DNA of 64,000 bases from Sabellastarte sp. h YS-2021 (taxonomy: Eukaryota > Annelida > Polychaeta > Sabellida > Sabellidae), in assembly GCA_964017235.1 (NCBI GenBank), contig OZ024935.1:32343596-32407595 (forward strand). Reading direction: 5' to 3'. A model generated the notes under the pieces. That model was not told where the DNA came from and did no database searches. It saw nothing but the letters and a program-made list of their open reading frames with translations. Of this stretch, positions 39,935 to 52,400 are shown one piece after another. The position numbers were made by a program, and so were the translations under genes. The number at the start of each line of letters is the position of its first letter. The first letter of the stretch is position 1.

Positions 39935-40586
39935 ATAATAAAAAAGATTTCAGACTTACATCTATGTGGGAAACTAGTGTCACGACCTGTCAAGGCTACA
40001 TCGCCCAAGTACCCGGAGCGCCTTTTTTCCTCTGTAAATAAGTCAAATATTGAGATGTAACGCTGGAATTTGGGTAGGACGTTAGTTTTGTGGCACTTGT
40101 GATTATAGCAATGATTTCAGACTTACATCTACATGGAAAATTCATGTCACGACCTGTCCAAGTTCCCGGAGCACCGTTTTTCCTCCACAATTAAGTCAAA
40201 TATTGAGATGTAATGCTGAAATTTGGGCAGGACGTTAGATTCATGTTACTGGTGATGATAGAAAAGATTTCAGACTTACATCTATGTGGGAAACCAGTGT
40301 TGCGAACTGTCAAGGCTACATCGCCCAAGTACCCGGAGCGCCTTTTTTCCTCTGTAACTAAGTGAAATTTTGAGATGAAACCCTGGAATTTGGCCAGGAC
40401 ATTAGTTTTGTGGCACTTGTATTATAGCAATGATTTCAGATTTAAATCTACATGGAAAACTAGTGTCATGACCCGTCAAGGCTACATCGCCAAAGTACCT
40501 GGAGCGCTGTTTTCCTCCAAAACTAAGTCAAATATTCAGATGTAATGCTGAAATTTGGGCTGGACGTTAGATTCATGTTACTGGTC
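39935..40586. repeat. 652-bp HOR unit (one T lost in D)
   Basis: T4 lies at 40510-40513. The unit is the counterpart of 30462, with 'ataataaaaaag' and 'attcagatg' but without 'ctaaaattt'. Confidence 0.9.
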
Positions 40587-41239
40587 ATAATAGAAAAGAT
40601 TTCAGACTTACATCTATGTGGGAAACTAGTGTCACGACCTGTCAAGGCTACATCGCCCAAGTACCCGGACCGCCTTTTTTCCTCTGTAAATAAGTCAAAT
40701 ATTGAGATGTAACGCTGGAATTTAAGTAGGACGTTAGTTTTGTGGCACTTGTGATTATAGCAATGATTTCAGACTTACATCTACATGGAAAATTCATGTC
40801 ACGACCTGTCCAAGTTCCCGGAGCACCGTTTTTCCTCCATAATTAAGTCAAATATTGAGATGTAATGCTGAAATTTGGGCAGGACGTTAGATTCATGTTA
40901 CTGGTGATGATAGAATAGATTTCAGACTTACATCTATGTGGGAAAATAGTGTTGCGACCTGTCAAGGCTACATCGCCCAAGTACCCGGAGCGCCTTTTTT
41001 CCTCTGTAACTAAGTGAAATTTTGAGATGAAACCCTGGAATTTGGCCAGGACATTAGTTTTGTGGCACTTGTATTATAGCAATGATTTCAGACTTAAATC
41101 TACATGGGAAACTAGTGTCATGACCCGTCAAGGCTACATCGCCAAAGTACCTGGAGCGCTGTTTTTCCTCCAAAACTAAGTCAAATATTGAGATGTAATG
41201 CTGAAATTTGGGCTGGACGTTAGATTCATGTTACTGGTC

Positions 41240-42545
41240 ATAATAGAAAAGATTTCAGACTTACATCTATGTGGGAAACTAGTGTCACGACCTGTCAAGG
41301 CTACATCGCCCAAGTACCCGGAGCGCCTTTTTTCCTCTGTAAATAAGTCAAATATTGAGATGTAACGCTGGAATTTGGGTAGGACGTTAGTTTTGTGGCA
41401 CTTGTGATTATAGCAATGATTTCAGACTTACATCTACATGGAAAATTCATGTCACGACCTGTCCAAGTTCCCGGAGCATCGTTTTTCCTCCATAATTAAG
41501 TCAAATATTGAGATGTAATGCTGAAATTTGGGCAGGACGTTAGATTCATGTTACTGGTGATGATAGAATAGATTTCAGACTTACATCTATGTGGGAAACT
41601 AGTGTTGCGACCTGTCAAGGCTACATCGCCCAAGTACCCGGAGCGCCTTTTTTCCTCTGTAACTAAGTGAAATTTTGAGATGAAACCCTGGATATTGGGC
41701 AGGAGATTAGTTTTGTGGCACTTGTATTATAGCAATGATTTCAGACTTAAATCTACATGGGAAACTAGTGTCATGACCCGTCAAGGCTACATCGCCAAAG
41801 TACCTGGAGCGCTGTTTTTCCTCCAAAACTAAGTCAAATATTGAGATGTAATGCTGAAATTTGGGCTGGACGTTAGATTCATGTTACTGGTCATAATAGA
41901 AAAGATTTCAGACTTACATCTATGTGGGAAACTAGTGTCACGACCTGTCAAGGCTACATCGCCCAAGTACCCGGAGCGCCTTTTTTCCTCTGTAAATAAG
42001 TCAAATATTGAGATGTAACGCTGGAATTTGGGTAGGACGTTAGTTTTGTGGCACTTGTGATTATAGCAATGATTTCAGACTTACATCTACATGGAAAATT
42101 CATGTCACGACCTGTCCAAGTTCCCGGAGCATCGTTTTTCCTCCATAATTAAGTCAAATATTGAGATGTAATGCTGAAATTTGGGCAGGACGTTAGATTC
42201 ATGTTACTGGTGATGATAGAATAGATTTCAGACTTACATCTATGTGGGAAACTAGTGTTGCGACCTGTCAAGGCTACATCGCCCAAGTACCCGGAGCGCC
42301 TTTTTTCCTCTGTAACTAAGTGAAATTTTGAGATGAAACCCTGGATATTGGGCAGGAGATTAGTTTTGTGGCACTTGTATTATAGCAATGATTTCAGACT
42401 TAAATCTACATGGGAAACTAGTGTCATGACCCGTCAAGGCTACATCGCCAAAGTACCTGGAGCGCTGTTTTTCCTCCAAAACTAAGTCAAATATTGAGAT
42501 GTAATGCTGAAATTTGGGCTGGACGTTAGATTCATGTTACTGGTC
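41240..42545. repeat. Duplicated pair of HOR units
   Basis: Units at 41240 and 41893 carry the same combination: gggt in A, 'gagcatcg' and 'ccataatt' in B, 'actagtgttgcgacc' and 'ggatatt' in C. I saw no difference between them. They explain the extra 653 bp of the second ~10-kb copy. Confidence 0.82.
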
Positions 42546-43198
42546 ATAATAGAAAAGATTTCAGACTTACATCTATGTGGGAAACTAGTGTCACGACCTG
42601 TCAAGGCTACATCGCCCAAGTACCCGGAGCGCCTTTTTTCCTCTGTAAATAAGTCAAATATTGAGATGTAACGCTGGAATTTGGGTAGGACGTTAGTTTT
42701 GTGGCACTTGTGATTATAGCAATGATTTCAGACTTACATCTACATGGAAAATTCATGTCACGACCTGTCCAAGTTCCCGGAGCACCGTTTTTCCTCCATA
42801 ATTAAATCAAATATTGAGATGTAATGCTGAAATTTGGGCAGGACGTTAGATTCATGTTACTGGTGATGATAGAATAGATTTCAGACTTACATCTATGTGG
42901 GAAACTAGTGTTGCGACCTGTCAAGGCTACATCGCCCAAGTACCCGGAGCGCCTTTTTTCCTCTGTAACTAAGTGAAATTTTGAGATGAAACGCTGGAAT
43001 TTGGGCAGGAGATTAGTTTTGTGGCACTTGTATTATAGCAATGATTTCAGACTTAAATCTACATGGGAAACTAGTGTCATGACCCGTCAAGGCTACATCG
43101 CCAAAGTACCTGGAGCGCTGTTTTTCCTCCAAAACTAAGTCAAATATTGAGATGTAATGCTGAAATTTGGGCTGGACGTTAGATTCATGTTACTGGTG

Positions 43199-43531
43199 AT
43201 AATAGAAAAGATTTCAGACTTACATCTATGTGGGAAACCAGTGTTGCGAACTGTCAAGGCTACATCGCCCAAGTACCCGGAGCGCCTTTTTTCCTCTGTA
43301 ACTAAGTGAAATTTTGAGATGAAACCCTGGAATTTGGCCAGGACATTAGTTTTGTGGCACTTGTATTATAGCAATGATTTCAGACTTAAATCTACATGGG
43401 AAACTAGTGTCATGACCCGTCAAGGCTACATCACCAAAGTACCTGGAGCGCTGTTTTTCCTCCAAAACTAAGTCAAATATTGAGATGTAATGCTGAAATT
43501 TGGGCTGGACGTTAGATTCATGTTACTGGTC
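43199..43531. repeat. Half HOR unit (A/C hybrid + D, 333 bp), second copy
   Basis: It has the same structure and private 'tacatcaccaaag' as the half-unit at 33073 (hybrid 43199-43364, D 43365-43531). It lies exactly 10126 bp downstream, so it was copied with the ~10-kb block and did not arise independently. Confidence 0.92.
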
Positions 43532-44183
43532 ATAATAAAAAAGATTTCAGACTTACATCTATGTGGGAAACTAGTGTCACGACCTGTCAAGGCTACATCG
43601 CCCAAGTACCCGGAGCGCCTTTTTTCCTCTGTAAATAAGTCAAATATTGAGATGTAACGCTGGAATTTGGGTAGGACGTTAGTTTTGTGGCACTTGTGAT
43701 TATAGCAATGATTTCAGACTTACATCTACATGGAAAATTCATGTCACGACCTGTCCAAGTTCCCGGAGCACCGTTTTTCCTCCACAATTAAGTCAAATAT
43801 TGAGATGTAATGCTAAAATTTGGGCAGGACGTTAGATTCATGTTACTGGTGATGATAGAAAAGATTTCAGACTTACATCTATGTGGGAAACCAGTGTTGC
43901 GAACTGTCAAGGCTACATCGCCCAAGTACCCGGAGCGCCTTTTTTCCTCTGTAACTAAGTGAAATTTTGAGATGAAACCCTGGAATTTGGCCAGGACATT
44001 AGTTTTGTGGCACTTGTATTATAGCAATGATTTCAGATTTAAATCTACATGGGAAACTAGTGTCATGACCCGTCAAGGCTACATCGCCAAAGTACCTGGA
44101 GCGCTGTTTTCCTCCAAAACTAAGTCAAATATTCAGATGTAATGCTGAAATTTGGGCTGGACGTTAGATTCATGTTACTGGTC
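43532..44183. repeat. 652-bp HOR unit (one T lost in D)
   Basis: T4 lies at 44107-44110. The unit is the counterpart of 33406 and shares 'atgctaaaatttggg' with it. It directly follows the second half-unit. Confidence 0.9.
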
Positions 44184-47100
44184 ATAATAGAAAAGATTTC
44201 AGACTTACATCTATGTGGGAAACTAGTGTCACGACCTGTCAAGGCTACATCGCCCAAGTACCCGGACCGCCTTTTTTCCTCTGTAAATAAGTCAAATATT
44301 GAGATGTAACGCTGGAATTTAAGTAGGACGTTAGTTTTGTGGCACTTGTGATTATAGCAATGATTTCAGACTTACATCTACATGGAAAATTCATGTCACG
44401 ACCTGTCCAAGTTCCCGGAGCACCGTTTTTCCTCCATAATTAAGTCAAATATTGAGATGTAATGCTGAAATTTGGGCAGGACGTTAGATTCATGTTACTG
44501 GTGATGATAGAATAGATTTCAGACTTACATCTATGTGGGAAAATAGTGTTGCGACCTGTCAAGGCTACATCGCCCAAGTACCCGGAGCGCCTTTTTTCCT
44601 CTGTAACTAAGTGAAATTTTGAGATGAAACCCTGGAATTTGGCCAGGACATTAGTTTTGTGGCACTTGTATTATAGCAATGATTTCAGACTTAAATCTAC
44701 ATGGGAAACTAGTGTCATGACCCGTCAAGGCTACATCGCCAAAGTACCTGGAGCGCTGTTTTTCCTCCAAAACTAAGTCAAATATTGAGATGTAATGCTG
44801 AAATTTGGGCTGGACGTTAGATTCATGTTACTGGTCATAATAGAAAAGATTTCAGACTTACATCTATGTGGGAAACTAGTGTCACGACCTGTCAAGGCTA
44901 CATCGCCCAAGTACCCGGAGCGCCTTTTTTCCTCTGTAAATAAGTCAAATATTGAGATGTAACGCTGGAATTTGGGTAGGACGTTAGTTTTGTGGCACTT
45001 GTGATTATAGCAATGATTTCAGACTTACATCTACATGGAAAATTCATGTCACGACCTGTCCAAGTTCCCGGAGCATCGTTTTTCCTCCATAATTAAGTCA
45101 AATATTGAGATGTAATGCTGAAATTTGGGCAGGACGTTAGATTCATGTTACTGGTGATGATAGAATAGATTTCAGACTTACATCTATGTGGGAAACTAGT
45201 GTTGCGACCTGTCAAGGCTACATCGCCCAAGTACCCGGAGCGCCTTTTTTCCTCTGTAACTAAGTGAAATTTTGAGATGAAACCCTGGAATTTGGGCAGG
45301 AGATTAGTTTTGTGGCACTTGTATTATAGCAATGATTTCAGACTTAAATCTACATGGGAAACTAGTGTCATGACCCGTCAAGGCTACATCGCCAAAGTAC
45401 CTGGAGCGCTGTTTTTCCTCCAAAACTAAGTCAAATATTGAGATGTAATGCTGAAATTTGGGCTGGACGTTAGATTCATGTTACTGGTGATAATAGAAAA
45501 GATTTCAGACTTACATCTATGTGGGAAACTAGTGTCATGACCTGTCAAGGCTACATCGCCCAAGTACCCGGAGCGCCTTTTTTCCTCTGTAAATAAGTCA
45601 AATATTGAGATGTAACGCTGGAATTTGGGTAGGACGTTAGTTTTGTGGCACTTGTGATTATAGCAATGATTTCAGACTTACATCTACATGGAAAATTCAT
45701 GTCACGACCTGTCCAAGTTCCCGGAGCACCGTTTTTCCTCCACAATTAAGTCAAATATTGAGATGTAATGCTGAAATTTGGGCAGGACGTTAGATTCATG
45801 TTACTGGTGATGATAGAAAAGATTTCAGACTTACATCTATGTGGGAAACCAGTGTTGCGAACTGTCAAGGCTACATCGCCCAAGTACCCGGAGCGCCTTT
45901 TTTCCTCTGTAACTAAGTGAAATTTTGAGATGAAACCCTGGATATTGGGCAGGAGATTAGTTTTGTGGCACTTGTATTATAGCAATGATTTCAGACTTAA
46001 ATCTACATGGGAAACTAGTGTCATGACCCGTCAAGGCTACATCGCCAAAGTACCTGGAGCGCTGTTTTTCCTCCAAAACTAAGTCAAATATTGAGATGTA
46101 ATGCTGAAATTTGGGCTGGACGTTAGATTCATGTTACTGGTCATAATAGAAAAGATTTCAGACTTACATCTATGTGGGAAACTAGTGTCACGACCTGTCA
46201 AGGCTACATCGCCCAAGTACCCGGAGCGCCTTTTTTCCTCTGTAAATAAGTCAAATATTGAGATGTAACGCTGGAATTTGGGTAGGACGTTAGTTTTGTG
46301 GCAATTGTGATTATAGCAATGATTTCAGACTTACATCTACATGGAAAATTCATGCCACGACCTGTCCAAGTTCCCGGAGCACCGTTTTTCCTCCACAATT
46401 AAGTCAAATATTGAGATGTAATGCTGAAATTTGGGCAGGACGTTAGATTCATGTTACTGGTGATGATAGAAAAGATTTCAGACTTACATCTATGTGGGAA
46501 ACCAGTGTTGCGAACTGTCAAGGCTACATCGCCCAAGTACCCGGAGCGCCTTTTTTCCTCTGTAACTAAGTGAAATTTTGAGATGAAACCCTGGAATTTG
46601 GCCAGGACATTAGTTTTGTGGCACTTGTATTATAGCAATGATTTCAGATTTAAATCTACATGGAAAACTAGTGTCATGACCCGTCAAGGCTACATCGCCA
46701 AAGTACCTGGAGCGCTGTTTTTCCTCCAAAACTAAGTCAAATATTGAGATGTAATGCTGAAATTTGGGCTGGACGTTAGATTCATGTTACTGGTCATAAT
46801 AGAAAAGATTTCAGACTTACATCTATGTGGGAAACTAGTGTCACGACCTGTCAAGGCTACATCGCCCAAGTACCCGGAGCGCCTTTTTTCCTCTGTAAAT
46901 AAGTCAAATATTGAGATGTAACGCTGGAATTTAAGTAGGACGTTAGTTTTGTGGCACTTGTGATTATAGCAATGATTTCAGACTTACATCTACATGGAAA
47001 ATTCATGTCACGACCTGTCCAAGTTCCCGGAGCACCGTTTTTCCTCCACAATTAAGTCAAATATTGAGATGTAATGCTGAAATTTGGGCAGGACGTTAGA

Positions 47101-49407
47101 TTCATGTTACTGGTGATGATAGAATAGATTTCAGACTTACATCTATGTGGGAAAATAGTGTTGCGACCTGTCAAGGCTACATCGCCCAAGTACCCGGAGC
47201 GCCTTTTTTCCTCTGTAACTAAGTGAAATTTTGAGATGAAACCCTGGAATTTGGCCAGGACATTAGTTTTGTGGCACTTGTATTATAGCAATGATTTCAG
47301 ACTTAAATCTACATGGGAAACTAGTGTCACGACCCGTCAAGGCTACATCGCCAAAGTACCTGGAGCGCTGTTTTTCCTCCAAAACTAAGTCAAATATTGA
47401 GATGTAATGCTGAAATTTGGGCTGGACGTTAGATTCATGTTACTGGTCATAATAGAAAAGATTTCAGACTTACATCTATGTGGGAAACTAGTGTCACGAC
47501 CTGTCAAGGCTACATCGCCCAAGTACCCGGAGCGCCTTTTTTCCTCTGTAAATAAGTCAAATATTGAGATGTAACGCTGGAATTTGGGTAGGACGTTAGT
47601 TTTGTGGCACTTGTGATTATAGCAATGATTTCAGACTTACATCTACATGGAAAATTCATGTCACGACCTGTCCAAGTTCCCGGAGCACCGTTTTTCCTCC
47701 ATAATTAAGTCAAATATTGAGATGTAATGCTGAAATTTGGGCAGGACGTTAGATTCATGTTACTGGTGATGATAGAATAGATTTCAGACTTACATCTATG
47801 TGGGAAACTAGTGTTGCGACCTGTCAAGGCTACATCGCCCAAGTACCCGGAGCGCCTTTTTTCCTCTGTAACTAAGTGAAATTTTGAGATGAAACCCTGG
47901 AATTTGGGCAGGAGATTAGTTTTGTGGCACTTGTATTATAGCAATGATTTCAGACTTAAATCTACATGGGAAACTAGTGTCATGACCCGTCAAGGCTACA
48001 TCGCCAAAGTACCTGGAGCGCTGTTTTTCCTCCAAAACTAAGTCAAATATTGAGATGTAATGCTGAAATTTGGGCTGGACGTTAGATTCATGTTACTGGT
48101 CATAATAGAAAAGATTTCAGACTTACATCTATGTGGGAAACTAGTGTCATGACCTGTCAAGGCTACATCGCCCAAGTACCCGGAGCGCCTTTTTTCCTCT
48201 GTAAATAAGTCAAATATTGAGATGTAACGCTGGAATTTGGGTAGGACGTTAGTTTTGTGGCACTTGTGATTATAGCAATGATTTCAGACTTACATCTACA
48301 TGGAAAATTCATGTCACGACCTGTCCAAGTTCCCGGAGCACCGTTTTTCCTCCACAATTAAGTCAAATATTGAGATGTAATGCTGAAATTTGGGCAGGAC
48401 GTTAGATTCATGTTACTGGTGATGATAGAAAAGATTTCAGACTTACATCTATGTGGGAAACCAGTGTTGCGAACTGTCAAGGCTACATCGCCCAAGTACC
48501 CGGAGCGCCTTTTTTCCTCTGTAACTAAGTGAAATTTTGAGATGAAACCCTGGATATTGGGCAGGAGATTAGTTTTGTGGCACTTGTATTATAGCAATGA
48601 TTTCAGACTTAAATCTACATGGGAAACTAGTGTCATGACCCGTCAAGGCTACATCGCCAAAGTACCTGGAGCGCTGTTTTTCCTCCAAAACTAAGTCAAA
48701 TATTGAGATGTAATGCTGAAATTTGGGCTGGACGTTAGATTCATGTTACTGGTCATAATAGAAAAGATTTCAGACTTACATCTATGTGGGAAACTAGTGT
48801 CACGACCTGTCAAGGCTACATCGCCCAAGTACCCGGAGCGCCTTTTTTCCTCTGTAAATAAGTCAAATATTGAGATGTAACGCTGGAATTTGGGTAGGAC
48901 GTTAGTTTTGTGGCACTTGTGATTATAGCAATGATTTCAGACTTACATCTACATGGAAAATTCATGTCACGACCTGTCCAAGTTCCCGGAGCACCGTTTT
49001 TCCTCCACAATTAAGTCAAATATTGAGATGTAATGCTGAAATTTGGGCAGGACGTTAGATTCATGTTACTGGTGATGATAGAAAAGATTTCAGACTTACA
49101 TCTATGTGGGAAACCAGTGTTGCGAACTGTCAAGGCTACATCGCCCAAGTACCCGGAGCGCCTTTTTTCCTCTGTAACTAGGTGAAATTTTGAGATGAAA
49201 CCCTGGAATTTGGCCAGGACATTAGTTTTGTGGCACTTGTATTATAGCAATGATTTCAGATTTAAATCTACATGGAAAACTAGTGTCATGACCCGTCAAG
49301 GCTACATCGCCAAAGTACCTGGAGCGCTGTTTTTCCTCCAAAACTAAGTCAAATATTGAGATGTAATGCTGAAATTTGGGCTGGACGTTAGATTCATGTT
49401 ACTGGTC

Positions 49408-52400
49408 ATAATAGAAAAGATTTCAGACTTACATCTATGTGGGAAACTAGTGTCACGACCTGTCAAGGCTACATCGCCCAAGTACCCGGAGCGCCTTTTT
49501 TCCTCTGTAAATAAGTCAAATATTGAGATGTAACGCTGGAATTTAAGTAGGACGTTAGTTTTGTGGCACTTGTGATTATAGCAATGATTTCAGACTTACA
49601 TCTACATGGAAAATTCATGTCACGACCTGTCCAAGTTCCCGGAGCACCGTTTTTCCTCTACAATTAAGTCAAATATTGAGATGTAATGCTGAAATTTGGG
49701 CAGGACGTTAGATTCATGTTACTGGTGATGATAGAATAGATTTCAGACTTACATCTATGTGGGAAAATAGTGTTGCGACCTGTCAAGGCTACATCGCCCA
49801 AGTACCCGGAGCGCCTTTTTTCCTCTGTAACTAAGTGAAATTTTGAGATGAAACCCTGGAATTTAGTCAGGACATTAGTTTTGTGGCACTTGTATTATAG
49901 CAATGATTTCAGACTTAAATCTACATGGGAAACTAGTGTCATGACCCGTCAAGGCTACATCGCCAAAGTACCTGGAGCGCTGTTTTTCCTCCAAAACTAA
50001 GTCAAATATTGAGATGTAATGCTGAAATTTGGGCTGGACGTTAGATTCATGTTACTGGTCATAATAGAAAAGATTTCAGACTTACATCTATGTGGGAAAC
50101 TAGTGTCACGACCTGTCAAGGCTACATCGCCCAAGTACCCGGAGCGCCTTTTTTCCTCTGTAAATAAGTCAAATATTGAGATGTAACGCTGGAATTTGGG
50201 TAGGACGTTAGTTTTGTGGCACTTGTGATTATAGCAATGATTTCAGACTTACATCTACATGGAAAATTCATGTCACGACCTGTCCAAGTTCCCGGAGCAC
50301 CGTTTTTCCTCCATAATTAAGTCAAATATTGAGATGTAATGCTGAAATTTGGGCAGGACGTTAGATTCATGTTACTGGTGATGATAGAATAGATTTCAGA
50401 CTTACATCTATGTGGGAAACTAGTGTTGCGACCTGTCAAGGCTACATCGCCCAAGTACCCGGAGCGCCTTTTTTCCTCTGTAACTAAGTGAAATTTTGAG
50501 ATGAAACCCTGGAATTTGGGCAGGAGATTAGTTTTGTGGCACTTGTATTATAGCAATGATTTCAGACTTAAATCTACATGGGAAACTAGTGTCATGACCC
50601 GTCAAGGCTACATCGCCAAAGTACCTGGAGCGCTGTTTTTCCTCCAAAACTAAGTCAAATATTGAGATGTAATGCTGAAATTTGGGCTGGACGTTAGATT
50701 CATGTTACTGGTCATAATAGAAAAGATTTCAGACTTACATCTATGTGGGAAACTAGTGTCATGACCTGTCAAGGCTACATCGCCCAAGTACCCGGAGCGC
50801 CTTTTTTCCTCTGTAAATAAGTCAAATATTGAGATGTAACGCTGGAATTTGGGTAGGACGTTAGTTTTGTGGCACTTGTGATTATAGCAATGATTTCAGA
50901 CTTACATCTACATGGAAAATTCATGTCACGACCTGTCCAAGTTCCCGGAGCACCGTTTTTCCTCCACAATTAAGTCAAATATTGAGATGTAATGCTGAAA
51001 TTTGGGCAGGACGTTAGATTCATGTTACTGGTGATGATAGAAAAGATTTCAGACTTACATCTATGTGGGAAACCAGTGTTGCGAACTGTCAAGGCTACAT
51101 CGCCCAAGTACCCGGAGCGCCTTTTTTCCTCTGTAACTAAGTGAAATTTTGAGATGAAACCCTGGATATTGGGCAGGAGATTAGTTTTGTGGCACTTGTA
51201 TTATAGCAATGATTTCAGACTTAAATCTACATGGGAAACTAGTGTCATGACCCGTCAAGGCTACATCGCCAAAGTACCTGGAGCGCTGTTTTTCCTCCAA
51301 AACTAAGTCAAATATTGAGATGTAATGCTGAAATTTGGGCTGGACGTTAGATTCATGTTACTGGTCATAATAGAAAAGATTTCAGACTTACATCTATGTG
51401 GGAAACTAGTGTCACGACCTGTCAAGGCTACATCGCCCAAGTACCCGGAGCGCCTTTTTTCCTCTGTAAATAAGTCAAATATTGAGATGTAACGCTGGAA
51501 TTTGGGTAGGACGTTAGTTTTGTGGCACTTGTGATTATAGCAATGATTTCAGACTTACATCTACATGGAAAATTCATGTCACGACCTGTCCAAGTTCCCG
51601 GAGCACCGTTTTTCCTCCACAATTAAGTCAAATATTGAGATGTAATGCTGAAATTTGGGCAGGACGTTAGATTCATGTTACTGGTGATGATAGAAAAGAT
51701 TTCAGACTTACATCTATGTGGGAAACCAGTGTTGCGAACTGTCAAGGCTACATCGCCCAAGTACCCGGAGCGCCTTTTTTCCTCTGTAACTAAGTGAAAT
51801 TTTGAGATGAAACCCTGGAATTTGGCCAGGACATTAGTTTTGTGGCACTTGTATTATAGCAATGATTTCAGATTTAAATCTACATGGAAAACTAGTGTCA
51901 TGACCCGTCAAGGCTACATCGCCAAAGTACCTGGAGCGCTGTTTTTCTTCCAAAACTAAGTCAAATATTGAGATGTAATGCTGAAATTTGGGCTGGACGT
52001 TAGATTCATGTTACTGGTCATAATAGAAAAGATTTCAGACTTACATCTATGTGGGAAACTAGTGTCACGACCTGTCAAGGCTACATCGCCCAAGTACCCG
52101 GAGCGCCTTTTTTCCTCTGTAAATAAGTCAAATATTGAGATGTAACGCTGGAATTTAAGTAGGACGTTAGTTTTGTGGCACTTGTGATTATAGCAATGAT
52201 TTCAGACTTACATCTACATGGAAAATTCATGTCACGACCTGTCCAAGTTCCCGGAGCACCGTTTTTCCTCCACAATTAAGTCAAATATTGAGATGTAATG
52301 CTGAAATTTGGGCAGGACGTTAGATTCATGTTACTGGTGATGATAGAAAAGATTTCAGACTTACATCTATGTGGGAAACCAGTGTTGCGAACTGTCAAGG

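Larger units (their letters stand above)
39282..49407. repeat. ~10-kb super-repeat, copy 2 (10126 bp)
   Basis: Unit starts are 39282, 39935 (652 bp), 40587, 41240, 41893, 42546, 43199 (333 bp), 43532 (652 bp), 44184, 44837, 45490, 46143, 46796, 47449, 48102 and 48755. It abuts copy 1 and follows its marker order. It is exactly one unit longer, because two near-identical units (41240 and 41893, with 'gagcatc' and 'ggatatt') stand where copy 1 has the single unit 31767. From the half-unit onward the offset between copies is 10126 bp. Later changes include 'catgccacg' near 46350 in this copy, and 'gttactgttgctgatag' near 35675 and 'aatttttagatg' near 37102 in copy 1. Confidence 0.9.

Noticed and set aside
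29156-49407. Assembly artefact as sole explanation of the large duplications
   Set aside because: The copies carry private differences and a one-unit length change, which argues for real duplications, though reads are needed to confirm.
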